The position numbers and the translations under genes were made by a program. From RGIG464 sp045643185 (lineage in GTDB: Bacteria > Myxococcota_A > Bradymonadia > UBA4248): DNA of 31,720 bases. Under the pieces are notes generated by a model that saw only the letters and a program-made list of their open reading frames with translations, was not told where the DNA came from and searched no databases. This document shows, piece by piece, positions 1 through 8,307 of this stretch (within the stretch, counting starts at the first letter, position 1; each line of letters begins with the position of its first letter). The stretch lies in assembly GCA_045643185.1 (NCBI GenBank), contig JAZUKH010000228.1, positions 1-31,720 of the forward strand. Direction: 5' to 3'.

Positions 1-80
1 ACGTGTCCCGAACCATAATAATGTGAGTATTCTTCTGTAGGCACAAAAAATATATAGTATTGGATTGCAACGCGAACGAC

Positions 81-197
81 ATGGGAAGGCCAAGACGTTT
101 GCGAAAGAATCAGAGTCTGATCGACGTCAATAGCCTTGAAAAAGGCTTTTGGCGTCGACATTTTTCCTGGTATCTATGTCATCTAGGTCATGGATGA
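81..197 (+). other. Left-edge region: hairpin and doubtful short ORF
   Basis: The first ~400 bases hold no gene I can support. A 38-residue ATG frame (81-197) exists, but it lies across an imperfect inverted repeat: 121-137 pairs with 141-157 at 15 of 17 positions around a 3-nt loop, and a short T run follows (159-165). That arrangement looks more like a terminator or structural element for a gene left of the window than coding sequence. No Shine-Dalgarno sequence was seen before the ATG. Confidence 0.25.
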
Positions 198-413
198 TAG
201 CATTTCGAGAAAGGTAAAGTTGCGCAATGGTTTTCTCGTGATCACGTCAATCGCTTGATTTGGGAAACGGGGTATTGCTCAGCAAGGGATCGCAATTCGA
301 TTTAGTTTTTTGTTTATTCCTGAGCACTTGTTTTGAAGTAGACCAGAGCCTGCGGTGCGAGGCATATACGTGAATTTATTATTTCAACGATATGCGTCAT
401 GTCGACTCTAGGC

Positions 414-452
414 AAAACCCTTGTCAACCGTGACCATGTTGACAAGGGTTTT
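414..452. terminator. Rho-independent terminator, probably bidirectional
   Basis: A perfect 15-bp inverted repeat (414-428 with 438-452) encloses a 9-nt loop. The outer pairs are A-T, so each strand ends the stem in a short T run. It lies 138 bases downstream of the stop of the minus-strand Cys-rich lipoprotein gene (stop at 590), so it probably ends that transcript. It may also end one entering from the left. Confidence 0.75.
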
Positions 453-589
453 ATAGCTCATCCCGTGGATACCGAACAGACGGAAGATTAAGAGATTACG
501 ATCTGTTAAACCAAGGATTCGCAGGTTTTATTGTTGATCGGCGTTCCACCGCATTCTGCACACGATCGATGAATGCGTTCGTCATCGTA

Positions 590-2767
590 TTAGGGAGAGT
601 TGGGTACACAGTAACCAATACTAATATCACAGCCTTTAAGATTCTCCACATGCTTCGGACAAACTGGGAACCGGTCGTTACATGTCATGGCAAGAGAGTA
701 ATCAATGCCGCTACAGTCTGATTTACATGGCATCTCATATTGAGTCATACCCTGTCCATCTTTCCGGAGAACCCATTCATGTATACCGGTTCCTGTCATA
801 GGATCACAAACTTCGCCTTCGTCGACGTGTCCATCCCCGCAAAAAGGCTTGGTACAGCGATAAGGAGAGCGACTCGTGCGACAATATTCATCGGATTCGC
901 AATTATTTAAGTTGTATTCGGTGCATTCAAAGCACATCGATGTGTCGAACTGGCACTGGTCATTGCATTTCAACTCATGAAGTGCCATAAGTGCATTTCC
1001 ATTTGTTAGAAAACGTGGATTCAGATCACTGCATTGTTTACCGCCAAGATCAGGTCCGTCGCACATTTCGGTTGGCTGGTCGATGACGCCATTGCCACAA
1101 TATGCCTCTGCTTTATTTTCAGTAATGGTGGCTTTTCCCATCTGGTCGACAGTGCCATTTTCTGGCCATTCGACATAGCAATAGATCGTCTGCGCGATCT
1201 CTTTCTCGTTGTAAGGATGTTCCTTCAAGTCATAACTAAATACATACCTATACTCGCCGGTATTTTCAAAGCTGAGTGTCGCCATATACTCGTCATTATT
1301 GGCATTGGGGCCATCCGCATTGAATGCGAAATTCTGCTGAGCATCGACGCGTTTCCACGTGTTGAGCGGAGATGAAGCGTTGGATGATTCGGTATAGAGC
1401 AAGTGAGCACCGACAATTTTGCTGCACCAGCCCGTGCCTTCGGTGCAATTTTTAACCCAAATGAGGCCGTAGACGGTGTTTGGTGTATTGGTGGTCGTCG
1501 TGTAGTTGTGATTGTAGTTATCATTACCAGCTTGGAAAGTGTCGATCCCGCAGTTGTATTCTTCATACCATTTGAGGTTGGAATACGTCGAGGGTGGTTC
1601 AACACATGTATTTGTAGAGAGATCGCATGAGGTCAGGCCGTCGGTACGATCCAAGCAGAAAATATCGTCGGTGCATTCGACGCATTTTGAAGTGTCGAAC
1701 ATACAGGATGGTGTGCAGCCGAGGATACCAGCTTTGTAGACACTTACGTCAGCACAAGTACGATCGGCGAGGTCAGAATTGTCGCATGCCTCGAAACTCT
1801 GGTTGACGACGCCGTCACCGCATGATGGGGCAGCATCGGGAGAGTAACAGGTATGCGAGCCGTCATTACATTTTGTTTTGTTGTCGGAACGGTTTGCACA
1901 ATCCGAGTCGCCAACGCATTCGATACATTTGAATGACGACCAGATATCGCATTTGGTCTTTCCATCCGATCGTCCAACGCAGTTGCTGTCACTGATGCAT
2001 TCTTTTGACAACACGGGAAACTCGCATACGCCCGTTGCTGTGTTGCACCTTGTTTTTCCGTCAGAACGTCCAGCGCAGTTGCTGTCGTTCGTACATTCTT
2101 TTGACGATGCGGATAGTTCGCATACGCCCGTTGTTGTGTTGCATTTTGTTTTTCCGTCAGATCGTCCAGCGCAGCTGCTGTCATTCGTGCATTCTTTTGA
2201 CGATGCGGGTAGTTCGCATACGCCCGTTGCTGTGTTGCACCTTGTTTTTCCGTCAGAACGTCCAGCGCAGCTGCTGTCGTTCGTGCATTCTTTTGACGAT
2301 GCGGGGAGTTCGCATACCCACGTTGTTGTGTTGCACTTTGTTTTTCCGTCAGAACGTCCAGCGCAGCTGCTGTCGTTCGTGCATTCTTTTGACGCCGTGG
2401 GGAGTTCGCATACGCCCGTTGCTGTGTTGCACTTTGTTTTTCCGTCAGAACGTCCAGCGCAGTTGCTGTCGTTGCTGCATTCTTTTGACGCCGCAGGGAG
2501 TTCGCATACGCCCGTTGCTGTGTTGCACCTTGTTTTTCCGTCAGAACGTCCAGCACAGTTGCTGTCGTTGTTGCATTCTTTTGCGACGTCTGGGCGTTCG
2601 CATTTGCCAGTTTCGGTGTTACACTTGGTGTTGCCGTCAGGGTTGGCGGCGCAATCTTCTTGATTGGAGCATTTGTTTTGGTCTGATGTCTCTGTACTCT
2701 CGTCAGAACATGCACATAACATCATGGATGCAATGCAGAGACTATAAAAAGTAAATTTTCTACGCAT
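590..2767 (-). CDS. Cys-rich repeat lipoprotein, 725 aa
   Basis: Predicted surface or periplasmic lipoprotein of unknown function. The start is supported by AAGGAG just upstream of the ATG. A lipoprotein signal peptide ends in LCAC (C20). Residues ~32-300 hold about nine 32-residue Cys-rich units of the type CxNDSxCAGRSDGKTxC. Units 2-7 are nearly identical and appear in the DNA as 96-bp tandem repeats (about 1998-2610). A tenth, diverged unit follows later. The C-terminal half has three 'CGDGVVNQ / CGNGVIDQ / CGDGHVDE ... CD' modules, like the DUF4215-type Cys-rich repeats common in myxobacterial exported proteins, around a non-repeat domain (~residues 395-545). The many paired cysteines suggest disulphides outside the cytoplasm. 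A role in adhesion or binding would be a guess. The coding call is secure; the function is not known. Confidence 0.9.
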   Translation of the reverse strand: MRRKFTFYSLCIASMMLCACSDESTETSDQNKCSNQEDCAANPDGNTKCNTETGKCERPDVAKECNNDSNCAGRSDGKTRCNTATGVCELPAASKECSNDSNCAGRSDGKTKCNTATGVCELPTASKECTNDSSCAGRSDGKTKCNTTTWVCELPASSKECTNDSSCAGRSDGKTRCNTATGVCELPASSKECTNDSSCAGRSDGKTKCNTTTGVCELSASSKECTNDSNCAGRSDGKTRCNTATGVCEFPVLSKECISDSNCVGRSDGKTKCDIWSSFKCIECVGDSDCANRSDNKTKCNDGSHTCYSPDAAPSCGDGVVNQSFEACDNSDLADRTCADVSVYKAGILGCTPSCMFDTSKCVECTDDIFCLDRTDGLTSCDLSTNTCVEPPSTYSNLKWYEEYNCGIDTFQAGNDNYNHNYTTTTNTPNTVYGLIWVKNCTEGTGWCSKIVGAHLLYTESSNASSPLNTWKRVDAQQNFAFNADGPNANNDEYMATLSFENTGEYRYVFSYDLKEHPYNEKEIAQTIYCYVEWPENGTVDQMGKATITENKAEAYCGNGVIDQPTEMCDGPDLGGKQCSDLNPRFLTNGNALMALHELKCNDQCQFDTSMCFECTEYNLNNCESDEYCRTSRSPYRCTKPFCGDGHVDEGEVCDPMTGTGIHEWVLRKDGQGMTQYEMPCKSDCSGIDYSLAMTCNDRFPVCPKHVENLKGCDISIGYCVPNSP
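1998..2610 (-). repeat. 96-bp tandem repeats inside a CDS
   Basis: Six to seven direct repeats with an exact 96-bp period; the landmark CATTCTTTT recurs at about 2092, 2188, 2284, 2380, 2476 and 2572. Each encodes one 32-aa Cys-rich unit. The units differ by a few substitutions, for example Gly to Trp in one. The period is a multiple of three, so gain or loss of units keeps the frame. Confidence 0.9.
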
Positions 2768-3088
2768 ATTACTCCTTTATGGGGCATTGGTTAAAGGCTG
2801 TTCTGGGCAACATGCCTGGATATGAAATGAAGCGTAACGTATTCAGGATCGAACCGAAGAATCGACCATTTAGACACATCGCCTTAATATGTATTATACA
2901 CAATTTACCATATAAAATCAAGCTAAGATGCTGTGATGATTTGCAAGGATAATCGACTATAAAGTTCCTAAATATATGTTGTATTCAATAATAACGTATT
3001 AATCTAGGGAGCGCTGCATTGATCTGCGTTGCCGGCACGATGTGGCGTATACGTTGCTTGTACTTCGGGTGTTGTGATCAACGCAATC

Positions 3089-3260
3089 ATATTGTAATGG
3101 ACAGGGGGAAAGAAACTACATAGCAGCGGCCTCCAGCCACAGAATTGGCTGGATGTTTTAGCCGGAGCCATGCGCTTTCGCGCATACCCCCGGTTATGCA
3201 AAACTTCGGCTTCCAGCCGAAAGTGTGTGTTCACATTAACTATGTTTAGAACAATAGATA
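3089..3260 (+). repeat. Dispersed multi-hairpin repeat R2, copy 1
   Basis: Copy 1 of a ~170-bp element with its core at 3121-3222. Matching blocks with copy 2 (5711-5878) include AGCAGCGGCCTCCAGCC, CATACCCCCGGTTATGCA and TCGGCTTCCAGC. It holds several hairpins: CCAGCC/GGCTGG; ATGCGC/GCGCAT (3170-3185, loop TTTC); and TTCGGC/GCCGAA around TTCCA. It is non-coding and lies between the two Cys-rich lipoprotein genes. The rest of 2768-3348 is AT-rich with no supported gene. Confidence 0.8.
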
Positions 3261-3262
3261 AA

Positions 3263-3278
3263 ATGAAATCGATTTCAT
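3263..3278. promoter_or_regulatory. 16-bp perfect palindrome (possible operator)
   Basis: ATGAAATCGATTTCAT is a perfect palindrome. A related half, AATCGATTTCATC, recurs about 45 bases on (from ~3309). It lies just downstream of the minus-strand lipoprotein gene ending at 3349 and ~500 bases upstream of the next minus-strand gene. The AT-rich context makes chance plausible, so a protein-binding site is only a suggestion. Confidence 0.3.
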
Positions 3279-3348
3279 CGATGCAATTAAACAATTTCGG
3301 GTTGAACGAATCGATTTCATCTTACTTAGTTAAAATATAATTGATCAT

Positions 3349-4713
3349 TTAATCGTTGACCCAACCGCTGGTTCTAAGGACCAGGTATTCGCCCGTGCCC
3401 GCCATGCCGTCGTTTTTTTGTACAAAATTCAGGTGGCAGTATTTATCCGCAACATTTTCGGTCACAGCTGCTGCACCGCAGTTTTTGAGAAGATCACCAA
3501 CGGTATAGGTTTTGATTTCGTCATTATTGCAGTTGACCGCTTCTGACAGCATATAGGATAAGGTAGCGCCATTTGAAAATTTAAAATCTGGATGACAAAT
3601 GGGTGTCGCAGGATCGACAAAAAGTAGGCTCATCATAAGTGCTTGTGCGGCATTCGGGGATAATACGTCATCGAAACTGACATAATTCAAATCCGGATTG
3701 GATTTAATAGTGTCGAAAAACTCATTAAAGCGGAAATAATAATATTTTCCATCAAGTTTACGAATATAGGGATCATTATAGCATGTACCATTAATGCAGT
3801 AATTACCGTGTTCGCATACTTTTTGGGCGCAAGCGCATGAATCCTCGTTGCATTGAGGAAGGCCGTTTACGATGGTGTAGTTTTCTGGAAGCGGTTGTAA
3901 TGAAATGCGATCGAGGCAGGCTCCTTTACGACAGACAGATAGGACAGGACAAGTCAAATTGCCGCATTCACAGCCATTATCATTAATACAAACGTTAACG
4001 TTTTTATTGTCTTTTGATAATGAACAGACGTAATCGTTAGTATTTAAAGTTAAGCGATCGCATATACAGCCGGACGTAGTATAATTAAATCCGTTTGGGC
4101 AATCGAGTCGTTCGCAGATTTCATTTTTCTTAATTTTATTTCCGTAACAATCGCATTCATTTTTGAAGCAGGCGAGGTGCCAGGTATATCCGTTATGAGG
4201 TTTATTTCTGCAGGCGAGTCCGCGTCCAGGAACGGGTTGCCCGGCGCATGTCGCGTGGCCATCGCTGCATCCCATGTGAACCGCAGAAGTGATCTTACCG
4301 CATTTACAACCGTCTTTTTCTTTGCAGAACAAGTCATATTCGTACATGGAAGGTTCGTTTACGATGGGGAGGCATTCGTATCCTGCATTTTCGGAATCTA
4401 TGACTGTATTACCGCATACGCATTGATTGTTGTTGCAACGCGCATTTTTGGGGCAGGCGGTTGCTCCGCATTTGCAGCCTTCGTCGGATTCGCATAAGAC
4501 GTCCAGGTCGTCTTTTTCAACGGCGACAGGATCAGGTTTTTGGTGGTTAGAATTCTCACCGGTATTGACTTGGTCGTCAGTTTTGTCGGCGTTTTCTGTT
4601 GCAGATTTGTTTTGGACATTGTCGTCTGTTTTGGGGGCATTACAACCAATTTGAGCGAGTAAGCTGGTTGAAACGAGCAACGTAAGCGCCATTGGGCATT
4701 TTAAGTGATCCAT
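3349..4713 (-). CDS. Cys-rich EGF-like lipoprotein, 454 aa
   Basis: Predicted exported lipoprotein of unknown function. The start is placed at the internal ATG (MDHLKCP) because GGAGA lies 7-9 bases upstream; the ATG 39 bases further 5' has no such site. A hydrophobic signal ends at QIGC (C24), a weak lipobox with Gln at -3. A Thr/Asn/Asp-rich linker (~25-65) leads into about five Cys-rich modules, each with a core such as GCKCG, ECDCYG, GCECG or SCACA followed by CPxxxxCxxxxC, broadly EGF-like. The last ~130 residues form a separate, less Cys-rich domain. It is on the same strand as the repeat lipoprotein at 590-2767, but ~580 bases and a repeat element separate them, so they are probably different transcripts. 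Confidence 0.85.
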   Translation of the reverse strand: MDHLKCPMALTLLVSTSLLAQIGCNAPKTDDNVQNKSATENADKTDDQVNTGENSNHQKPDPVAVEKDDLDVLCESDEGCKCGATACPKNARCNNNQCVCGNTVIDSENAGYECLPIVNEPSMYEYDLFCKEKDGCKCGKITSAVHMGCSDGHATCAGQPVPGRGLACRNKPHNGYTWHLACFKNECDCYGNKIKKNEICERLDCPNGFNYTTSGCICDRLTLNTNDYVCSLSKDNKNVNVCINDNGCECGNLTCPVLSVCRKGACLDRISLQPLPENYTIVNGLPQCNEDSCACAQKVCEHGNYCINGTCYNDPYIRKLDGKYYYFRFNEFFDTIKSNPDLNYVSFDDVLSPNAAQALMMSLLFVDPATPICHPDFKFSNGATLSYMLSEAVNCNNDEIKTYTVGDLLKNCGAAAVTENVADKYCHLNFVQKNDGMAGTGEYLVLRTSGWVND

Positions 4714-4920
4714 CGAGTTTGTCTCCGATAGTTTTGAACAGGTTTTGATCATCGATGCGTTATTTAGAATTTCGCGCGCGTTGAGGATAAACTCTTTGTG
4801 TCATTGAGTCCAGCCTTTAAATTTTGATATATATAATTATTGATATAATGAAATCAATGCTTCATTGCTGTCTCACAATACATTTTCATTCATTGCAACA
4901 AAATGCACTTATTATAGAAG

Positions 4921-5145
4921 TTATGGTTGGGGGACGGAAAAGACGCGCGGTCCGCACGGCTCTACCGGCCTCAAAAGCGACTCCGAGTCGGTGGCCGCAA
5001 CGAGGTTCCACGTTACATCGCTACACTTCGGCTTTGGAAAAATCGCGTCCGCTCGCCTCAATCTCAGCCTGCTTGCCTTCGGCTTCGCTACGGCTGAGAT
5101 TTTGAATTTCCGATCAGACATTGCTTCTCTTGCTGTGGTGTAACT
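4921..5145. other. GC-rich palindromic non-coding island
   Basis: A block clearly richer in G+C than its AT-rich flanks lies between a minus-strand gene start (4713) and a plus-strand gene start (5278). It contains CGACTCCGAGTCG (near 4980) and a perfect 10-bp inverted repeat, AATCTCAGCC (5060-5069) with GGCTGAGATT (5092-5101), whose loop can fold again. Frames of 79-93 codons cross it on both strands, but none has a convincing ribosome site or recognisable protein. I read it as a repeat or insertion remnant. Confidence 0.4.
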
Positions 5146-5277
5146 CAGTGTTTGAGGCAAAGACTAAGAAATGTTGCGTCAGGGATGAAAGCTCTGGTAT
5201 AAGGTTATGTGCTTGCTGAAAAGTATATTTCTTCAATGCCGATCACTGAAAAGCGTATTTTCTAAAACAGAATTTGA

Positions 5278-5658
5278 ATGCACCGAAAAACATACGTCAT
5301 TTTTACAATTGCCATCTTTCTGACTGAAGTTCTTATCGCGCTGTTCGTCCATGACACGTTTTTTCGACCGCATGTCGGGGATGTCCTTGTCGTTATTCTT
5401 CTGTATTGCATTGTTCGCTGTTTCATCCCAAAAGGCATAGCGTTGCTGCCACTCTATGTTTTCTGTTTTGCAGTTTGTGTCGAGTTTATGCAATTATTTC
5501 ATATTGTTGATCTTCTGGGCCTGCAGAATTGCAAAATTGCTCATATCATCATTGGCAGTACATTCGACTGGGGAGACATCGCGGCGTATGCTACTGGATG
5601 CAGCATTGTCTTCGTGATTTCATTATTGAGAGTCAATTGTTTCAAATTATCAAAGTGA
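5278..5658 (+). CDS. DUF2809-like integral membrane protein, 126 aa
   Basis: Small integral membrane protein with about four hydrophobic segments (residues ~6-24, 33-50, 52-75 and 100-118). The pieces RPHVGDVLVVILLYC, a membrane Glu (VEFMQLF) and a conserved-looking DWGDIAAYATG near the end match my memory of the DUF2809 family, whose function is unknown. No strong Shine-Dalgarno sequence precedes the ATG, so the start is the weakest part of the call. Two similar 17-base stretches (TGAAAAGTATATTTCTT and TGAAAAGCGTATTTTCT) lie within 65 bases upstream and might be regulatory. It stands alone, with the R2 repeat copy 2 immediately downstream. Confidence 0.75.
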   Translation: MHRKTYVIFTIAIFLTEVLIALFVHDTFFRPHVGDVLVVILLYCIVRCFIPKGIALLPLYVFCFAVCVEFMQLFHIVDLLGLQNCKIAHIIIGSTFDWGDIAAYATGCSIVFVISLLRVNCFKLSK

Positions 5659-5710
5659 CATATTATTGGTATGGACAGTATTAATGAGACTATAGCTATG
5701 AAGCATATAT

Positions 5711-5878
5711 ATATTGTTATGGACATAATTAAAGAGACAATAGCAGCGGCCTCCAGCCGCAGTTTTGAGTACGCCATTACACCGGAGGCATGGCGCTTGG
5801 CGCCATACCCCCGGTTATGCAAAACATCGGCTTCCAGCTGAAAAATATTCATATAAATTATGACTATAATAATAGAGA
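5711..5878 (+). repeat. Dispersed multi-hairpin repeat R2, copy 2
   Basis: Second copy, same orientation as 3089-3260, core 5741-5842. Its central hairpin is ATGGCGC/GCGCCAT (5790-5806, loop TTG), where copy 1 has ATGCGC/GCGCAT, so pairing is kept although sequence and length differ. GCGGC/GCCGC pairs around CTCCA at the 5' end. The 5' flank motif (ATTGTTATGGACA...AGAGACAATAG) is itself partly duplicated just upstream, at ~5665-5698. The rest of 5660-6070 is AT-rich with no supported gene. Confidence 0.8.
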
Positions 5879-6075
5879 CGACTATATATAGCTTATACAA
5901 GGTTGCCGTAACGTAATTCGTATTATTTAAGATGATTTAGTGGAACAGCAGTGAAAGTGAGAAATTAAGTGTTTATATTCGTGTTCTACAATGCTGAATA
6001 TTTATTTATTCGTCCGTGTTGTGATTATATATAATTCGTATTATGAAAGAAAGTAATATGAAATACGCATGAAGA

Positions 6076-6149
6076 GGGCCCTGCCAGGCGAAGGGGTAGC
6101 GGCGTATGGGCGTTGCCCATAGCCGCGTAGGGGGAGACTTCCCCCTACC
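6076..6149 (+). repeat. Dispersed palindromic repeat R1, copy A
   Basis: One of three copies (others at 25120-25224 and 27880-27953). Conserved 5' part GGGCCCTGCCAGGCGA...GGGGTAGCGGCG, then a central hairpin (TATGGGC/GCCCATA around GTT), then GCCGCGTAGGGG and a second perfect hairpin, GTAGGGGGA/TCCCCCTAC with loop GACT. It lies directly downstream of the hydG stop and could act as a transcript-end structure, although no T run follows the stem. Confidence 0.85.
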
Positions 6150-6160
6150 ATAACTGATCA

Positions 6161-7579
6161 TTAGACGCGGAAATCGCGCTCGCCGTTTTCGATCTTGACG
6201 AGGTTTTTGGCGCAGAAGTCACGGATCTTTTCGTTCGGGATCTTGGTGATTTCTTTGGCGATGAGGTCGTTGCCGATCGTTTTGGTGACGGGCGAAGCGT
6301 AGTCCATGAGATATTCTTTGAGTGTCATGAGGGCATTGGGGTGACAGCAGTTGAGGATCTGATTGGATTTGCAGAGGCTCATGAAGCGGTCGCCGGTGCG
6401 TCCTTCGCGGTAGCAAGCGGTGCAGAAGCTTGGAATGTAGCCGAGGCGCATGAGCCAGCTGATGACTTCGTCGAGTGTACGTTTGTCGGAGACGTCAAAC
6501 TGTGAGGAGTCTTCGTTTTCGGGCTCGGGTTCGGCGTAGCCGCCGACGCTCGTGCGGGAGGCGCCGCTGATCTGGGAAATGCCGACTTCGAGGGCACGTT
6601 CGCGAACGTTCGGGGCTTCGCGCGTCGAGATGATCATGCCAGTGTATGGGACTGCGATGCGGCAGACAGCGATGATCTTAATGAACGTGTCGTCGGTGAT
6701 GCCGTTGTCAAAGGCGTTCGGGTCGATGTCATCGGCGTGTTTGATGCGGGGGAAGCTGATCGTGTGCGGTCCGACGCCGTGTACGGCTTCGAGGTGCTCG
6801 GCATGCATAATGAGGCCGCAGAGTTCGTAGCGGAAGAGTTCGAGGCCGAAGAGAACGCCGAGTCCGACGTCGTCGATGCCACCCTCCATGGCGCGGTCCA
6901 TGGCTTCCGTGTGATAACAATAGTTACTCTTGGGCCCTGTCGGGTGAAGTTTTTCGTAGGATTCTTTGTGGTAGGTCTCCTGGAAGAGGATGTATGTGCC
7001 GATGCCGGCTTCTTTGAGTTTTCGGTAGTTTTCGACCGTCGTGGCGGCGATATTCACATTCACGCGGCGGATGGCGCCGTTTTTGTGTTTGATGCCGTAG
7101 ATGGTCTTGATACTTTCGAGAATGTATTCGATCGGGTTATTTTTGGGGTCTTCGCCAGTTTCGAGGGCGAGTCGTTTGTGGCCCATATCCTGAAGCGCGG
7201 TGACTTCGCGAACGATCTCTTCCTGGGTAAGTTTTTTGCGGGGAATGTGTTTGTTTTTGAGGTGATAGGGACAGTAAACGCATCCGTTGATGCAGTAGTT
7301 GGAGAGATAGAGCGGTGCGAACATAACGATTCGGTTGCCGTAATAGGCTTTTTTGATCTCGCGGGCGAGTTCGAAGATCTGTTCGTTGATCGCCGGATCG
7401 TCGACGATGAGAAGCAAGGAGGCTTCACGGTGTGTCAGACCTTTGTGTTTGCGAGCTTTTTCGAGAACAGCCTGGATGGTTTCCGTGTCGTTTTTGTGGT
7501 CATCGGCCCATTTGAGAGAATCGAGGATCTCTTGATGGTCAATGAATTCCGTAGCATTTAGTGATTTAGGATCAAACAT
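6161..7579 (-). CDS. hydG: [FeFe]-hydrogenase maturase HydG
   Basis: Radical SAM tyrosine lyase that cleaves L-tyrosine to p-cresol and dehydroglycine and supplies the CO and cyanide ligands of the hydrogenase H-cluster. At 472 aa it has the usual family length. The SAM-cluster motif CxxxCxxC is CINGCVYC at C96/C100/C103. The C-terminal auxiliary-cluster motif CX2CX22C is intact (C386, C389, C412). GISQISGASRTSVGGY and CTACYREGRTGDRFM are typical HydG stretches. The ATG follows GAAAGGAAAAAA. It is the last gene of a minus-strand group with a TM1266-type regulator and a small lipoprotein. HydE, HydF and a hydrogenase subunit are not in this window and must lie elsewhere if the pathway is complete. 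Confidence 0.97.
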   Translation of the reverse strand: MFDPKSLNATEFIDHQEILDSLKWADDHKNDTETIQAVLEKARKHKGLTHREASLLLIVDDPAINEQIFELAREIKKAYYGNRIVMFAPLYLSNYCINGCVYCPYHLKNKHIPRKKLTQEEIVREVTALQDMGHKRLALETGEDPKNNPIEYILESIKTIYGIKHKNGAIRRVNVNIAATTVENYRKLKEAGIGTYILFQETYHKESYEKLHPTGPKSNYCYHTEAMDRAMEGGIDDVGLGVLFGLELFRYELCGLIMHAEHLEAVHGVGPHTISFPRIKHADDIDPNAFDNGITDDTFIKIIAVCRIAVPYTGMIISTREAPNVRERALEVGISQISGASRTSVGGYAEPEPENEDSSQFDVSDKRTLDEVISWLMRLGYIPSFCTACYREGRTGDRFMSLCKSNQILNCCHPNALMTLKEYLMDYASPVTKTIGNDLIAKEITKIPNEKIRDFCAKNLVKIENGERDFRV

Positions 7580-7622
7580 TTTTTTTCCTTTCGGGGCAGA
7601 AGCGGGACTTTCCCGTCAGTGG

Positions 7623-7889
7623 TTAATTTGGCTTTGAAGGGTCGGCTGGCGTGGCGTAGGCGGTTTTGACGTGAACACCCGGCAGGCGACCGATCTTGCC
7701 GGACAAAGCATTGATTTCGGTCTGAGGACCGTCGACAGCGAGACTGACGATATTCAGACGGCGCGTGCGATGGGGCACGCCCATTCGACCGAGTATAATA
7801 TGTCTGTAATCATGTGCAAGGGCATTAAATGCCTCGATGCTGTCTTCGTTTTCGATGATGATGCCGATGACGGCGATGCGTGTTTCCAT
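7623..7889 (-). CDS. TM1266-type iron-only hydrogenase system regulator
   Basis: 88-aa cytoplasmic protein with an ACT/NikR-C-like pattern (METRIAVIGIIIEN ... LGRMGVPHR ... LNIVSLAVDG ... IGRLPGVHVKTAYA). This matches the small 'iron-only hydrogenase system regulator' family (TM1266) that usually sits beside hydE/hydF/hydG. Such proteins are thought to sense a ligand or signal, but the mechanism is not settled in general. Its ATG follows the upstream lipoprotein stop by one base and has no clear ribosome site of its own, so translation is probably coupled. A 43-base gap with a short hairpin (CGGGA/TCCCG) leads to hydG. The family call is good; the regulatory role rests on the family name and context. 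Confidence 0.85.
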   Translation of the reverse strand: METRIAVIGIIIENEDSIEAFNALAHDYRHIILGRMGVPHRTRRLNIVSLAVDGPQTEINALSGKIGRLPGVHVKTAYATPADPSKPN

Positions 7890-7890
7890 A

Positions 7891-8289
7891 CTAGTTTTCG
7901 AGCTTTTTGTATTCGTCCGTGACGATATCGAGCTCGTAAATGACGTTGTTTGGACAGACCGCGTAATGGTTCGTTCTTACGAACTGATCAGGCGTGTTAT
8001 TGCCAGACGCAATGGAGACGCAATGTTCGTCGTTAACGTCCACGGTGCCTTCATGCAAAAGGTCGATGTTTTCAGAGGATTTGAGACGCTCCGCGAGACG
8101 CGTCATGGCTTCTTGAACGACACTGGTATCGTCTTGTTGCGTGTCGACTTGTTGCGTGTCGACAAGGGGGACGGGGGCTTCGGCTCGTGTTTGAGCGTGG
8201 TCGTTTGGTGCAACATTCGGGTTGGCTTTTGTGCACCCCATGCTCAAAAGAGACACGGCGATAAGACTGGTTATGATAAAGCGTTTCAT
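7891..8289 (-). CDS. Small lipoprotein at head of hydG operon, 132 aa
   Basis: Unrecognised small lipoprotein. Two in-frame ATGs compete. The first (8295) abuts the ribosome site with zero spacing, while AAGGAGGT lies six bases before the ATG at 8289, so 8289 is chosen. A hydrophobic signal ends at SMGC (C19). The next ~40 residues are a low-complexity linker containing a duplicated VDTQQ, encoded by two exact 15-bp tandem copies (8134-8163). The rest is acidic with two cysteines (HCVS, AVCPN) that could pair. It is tightly linked to the TM1266-type gene (one-base gap), so the three are probably co-transcribed. Why a lipoprotein should travel with a hydrogenase maturase is not evident. Confidence 0.8.
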   Translation of the reverse strand: MKRFIITSLIAVSLLSMGCTKANPNVAPNDHAQTRAEAPVPLVDTQQVDTQQDDTSVVQEAMTRLAERLKSSENIDLLHEGTVDVNDEHCVSIASGNNTPDQFVRTNHYAVCPNNVIYELDIVTDEYKKLEN

Positions 8290-8307
8290 ACGCATACCTC
8301 CTTTCCT

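Noticed and set aside
1998..2610. Regular repeats that might suggest CRISPR
   Set aside because: Units are contiguous, in-frame and coding, with no unique spacers and no cas genes.
1878..2754. Two long plus-strand open frames opposite the repeat lipoprotein gene
   Set aside because: They are open only because the 96-bp repeat has no stop in those frames; no ribosome site or recognisable protein.
3004..3294. 96-codon minus-strand frame
   Set aside because: It runs through the R2 hairpin repeat and lacks a ribosome site; non-coding.
4921..5160. 79-codon minus-strand frame in the GC-rich island
   Set aside because: Strong palindromes, no ribosome site and no family resemblance make a structural element likelier.
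5541..5900. 119-codon minus-strand frame
   Set aside because: Overlaps the DUF2809-like gene and R2 copy 2; its sequence is derived from the repeat.
6737..7561. 274-codon frame antisense to hydG
   Set aside because: hydG has complete family motifs; the opposite frame reflects codon bias.
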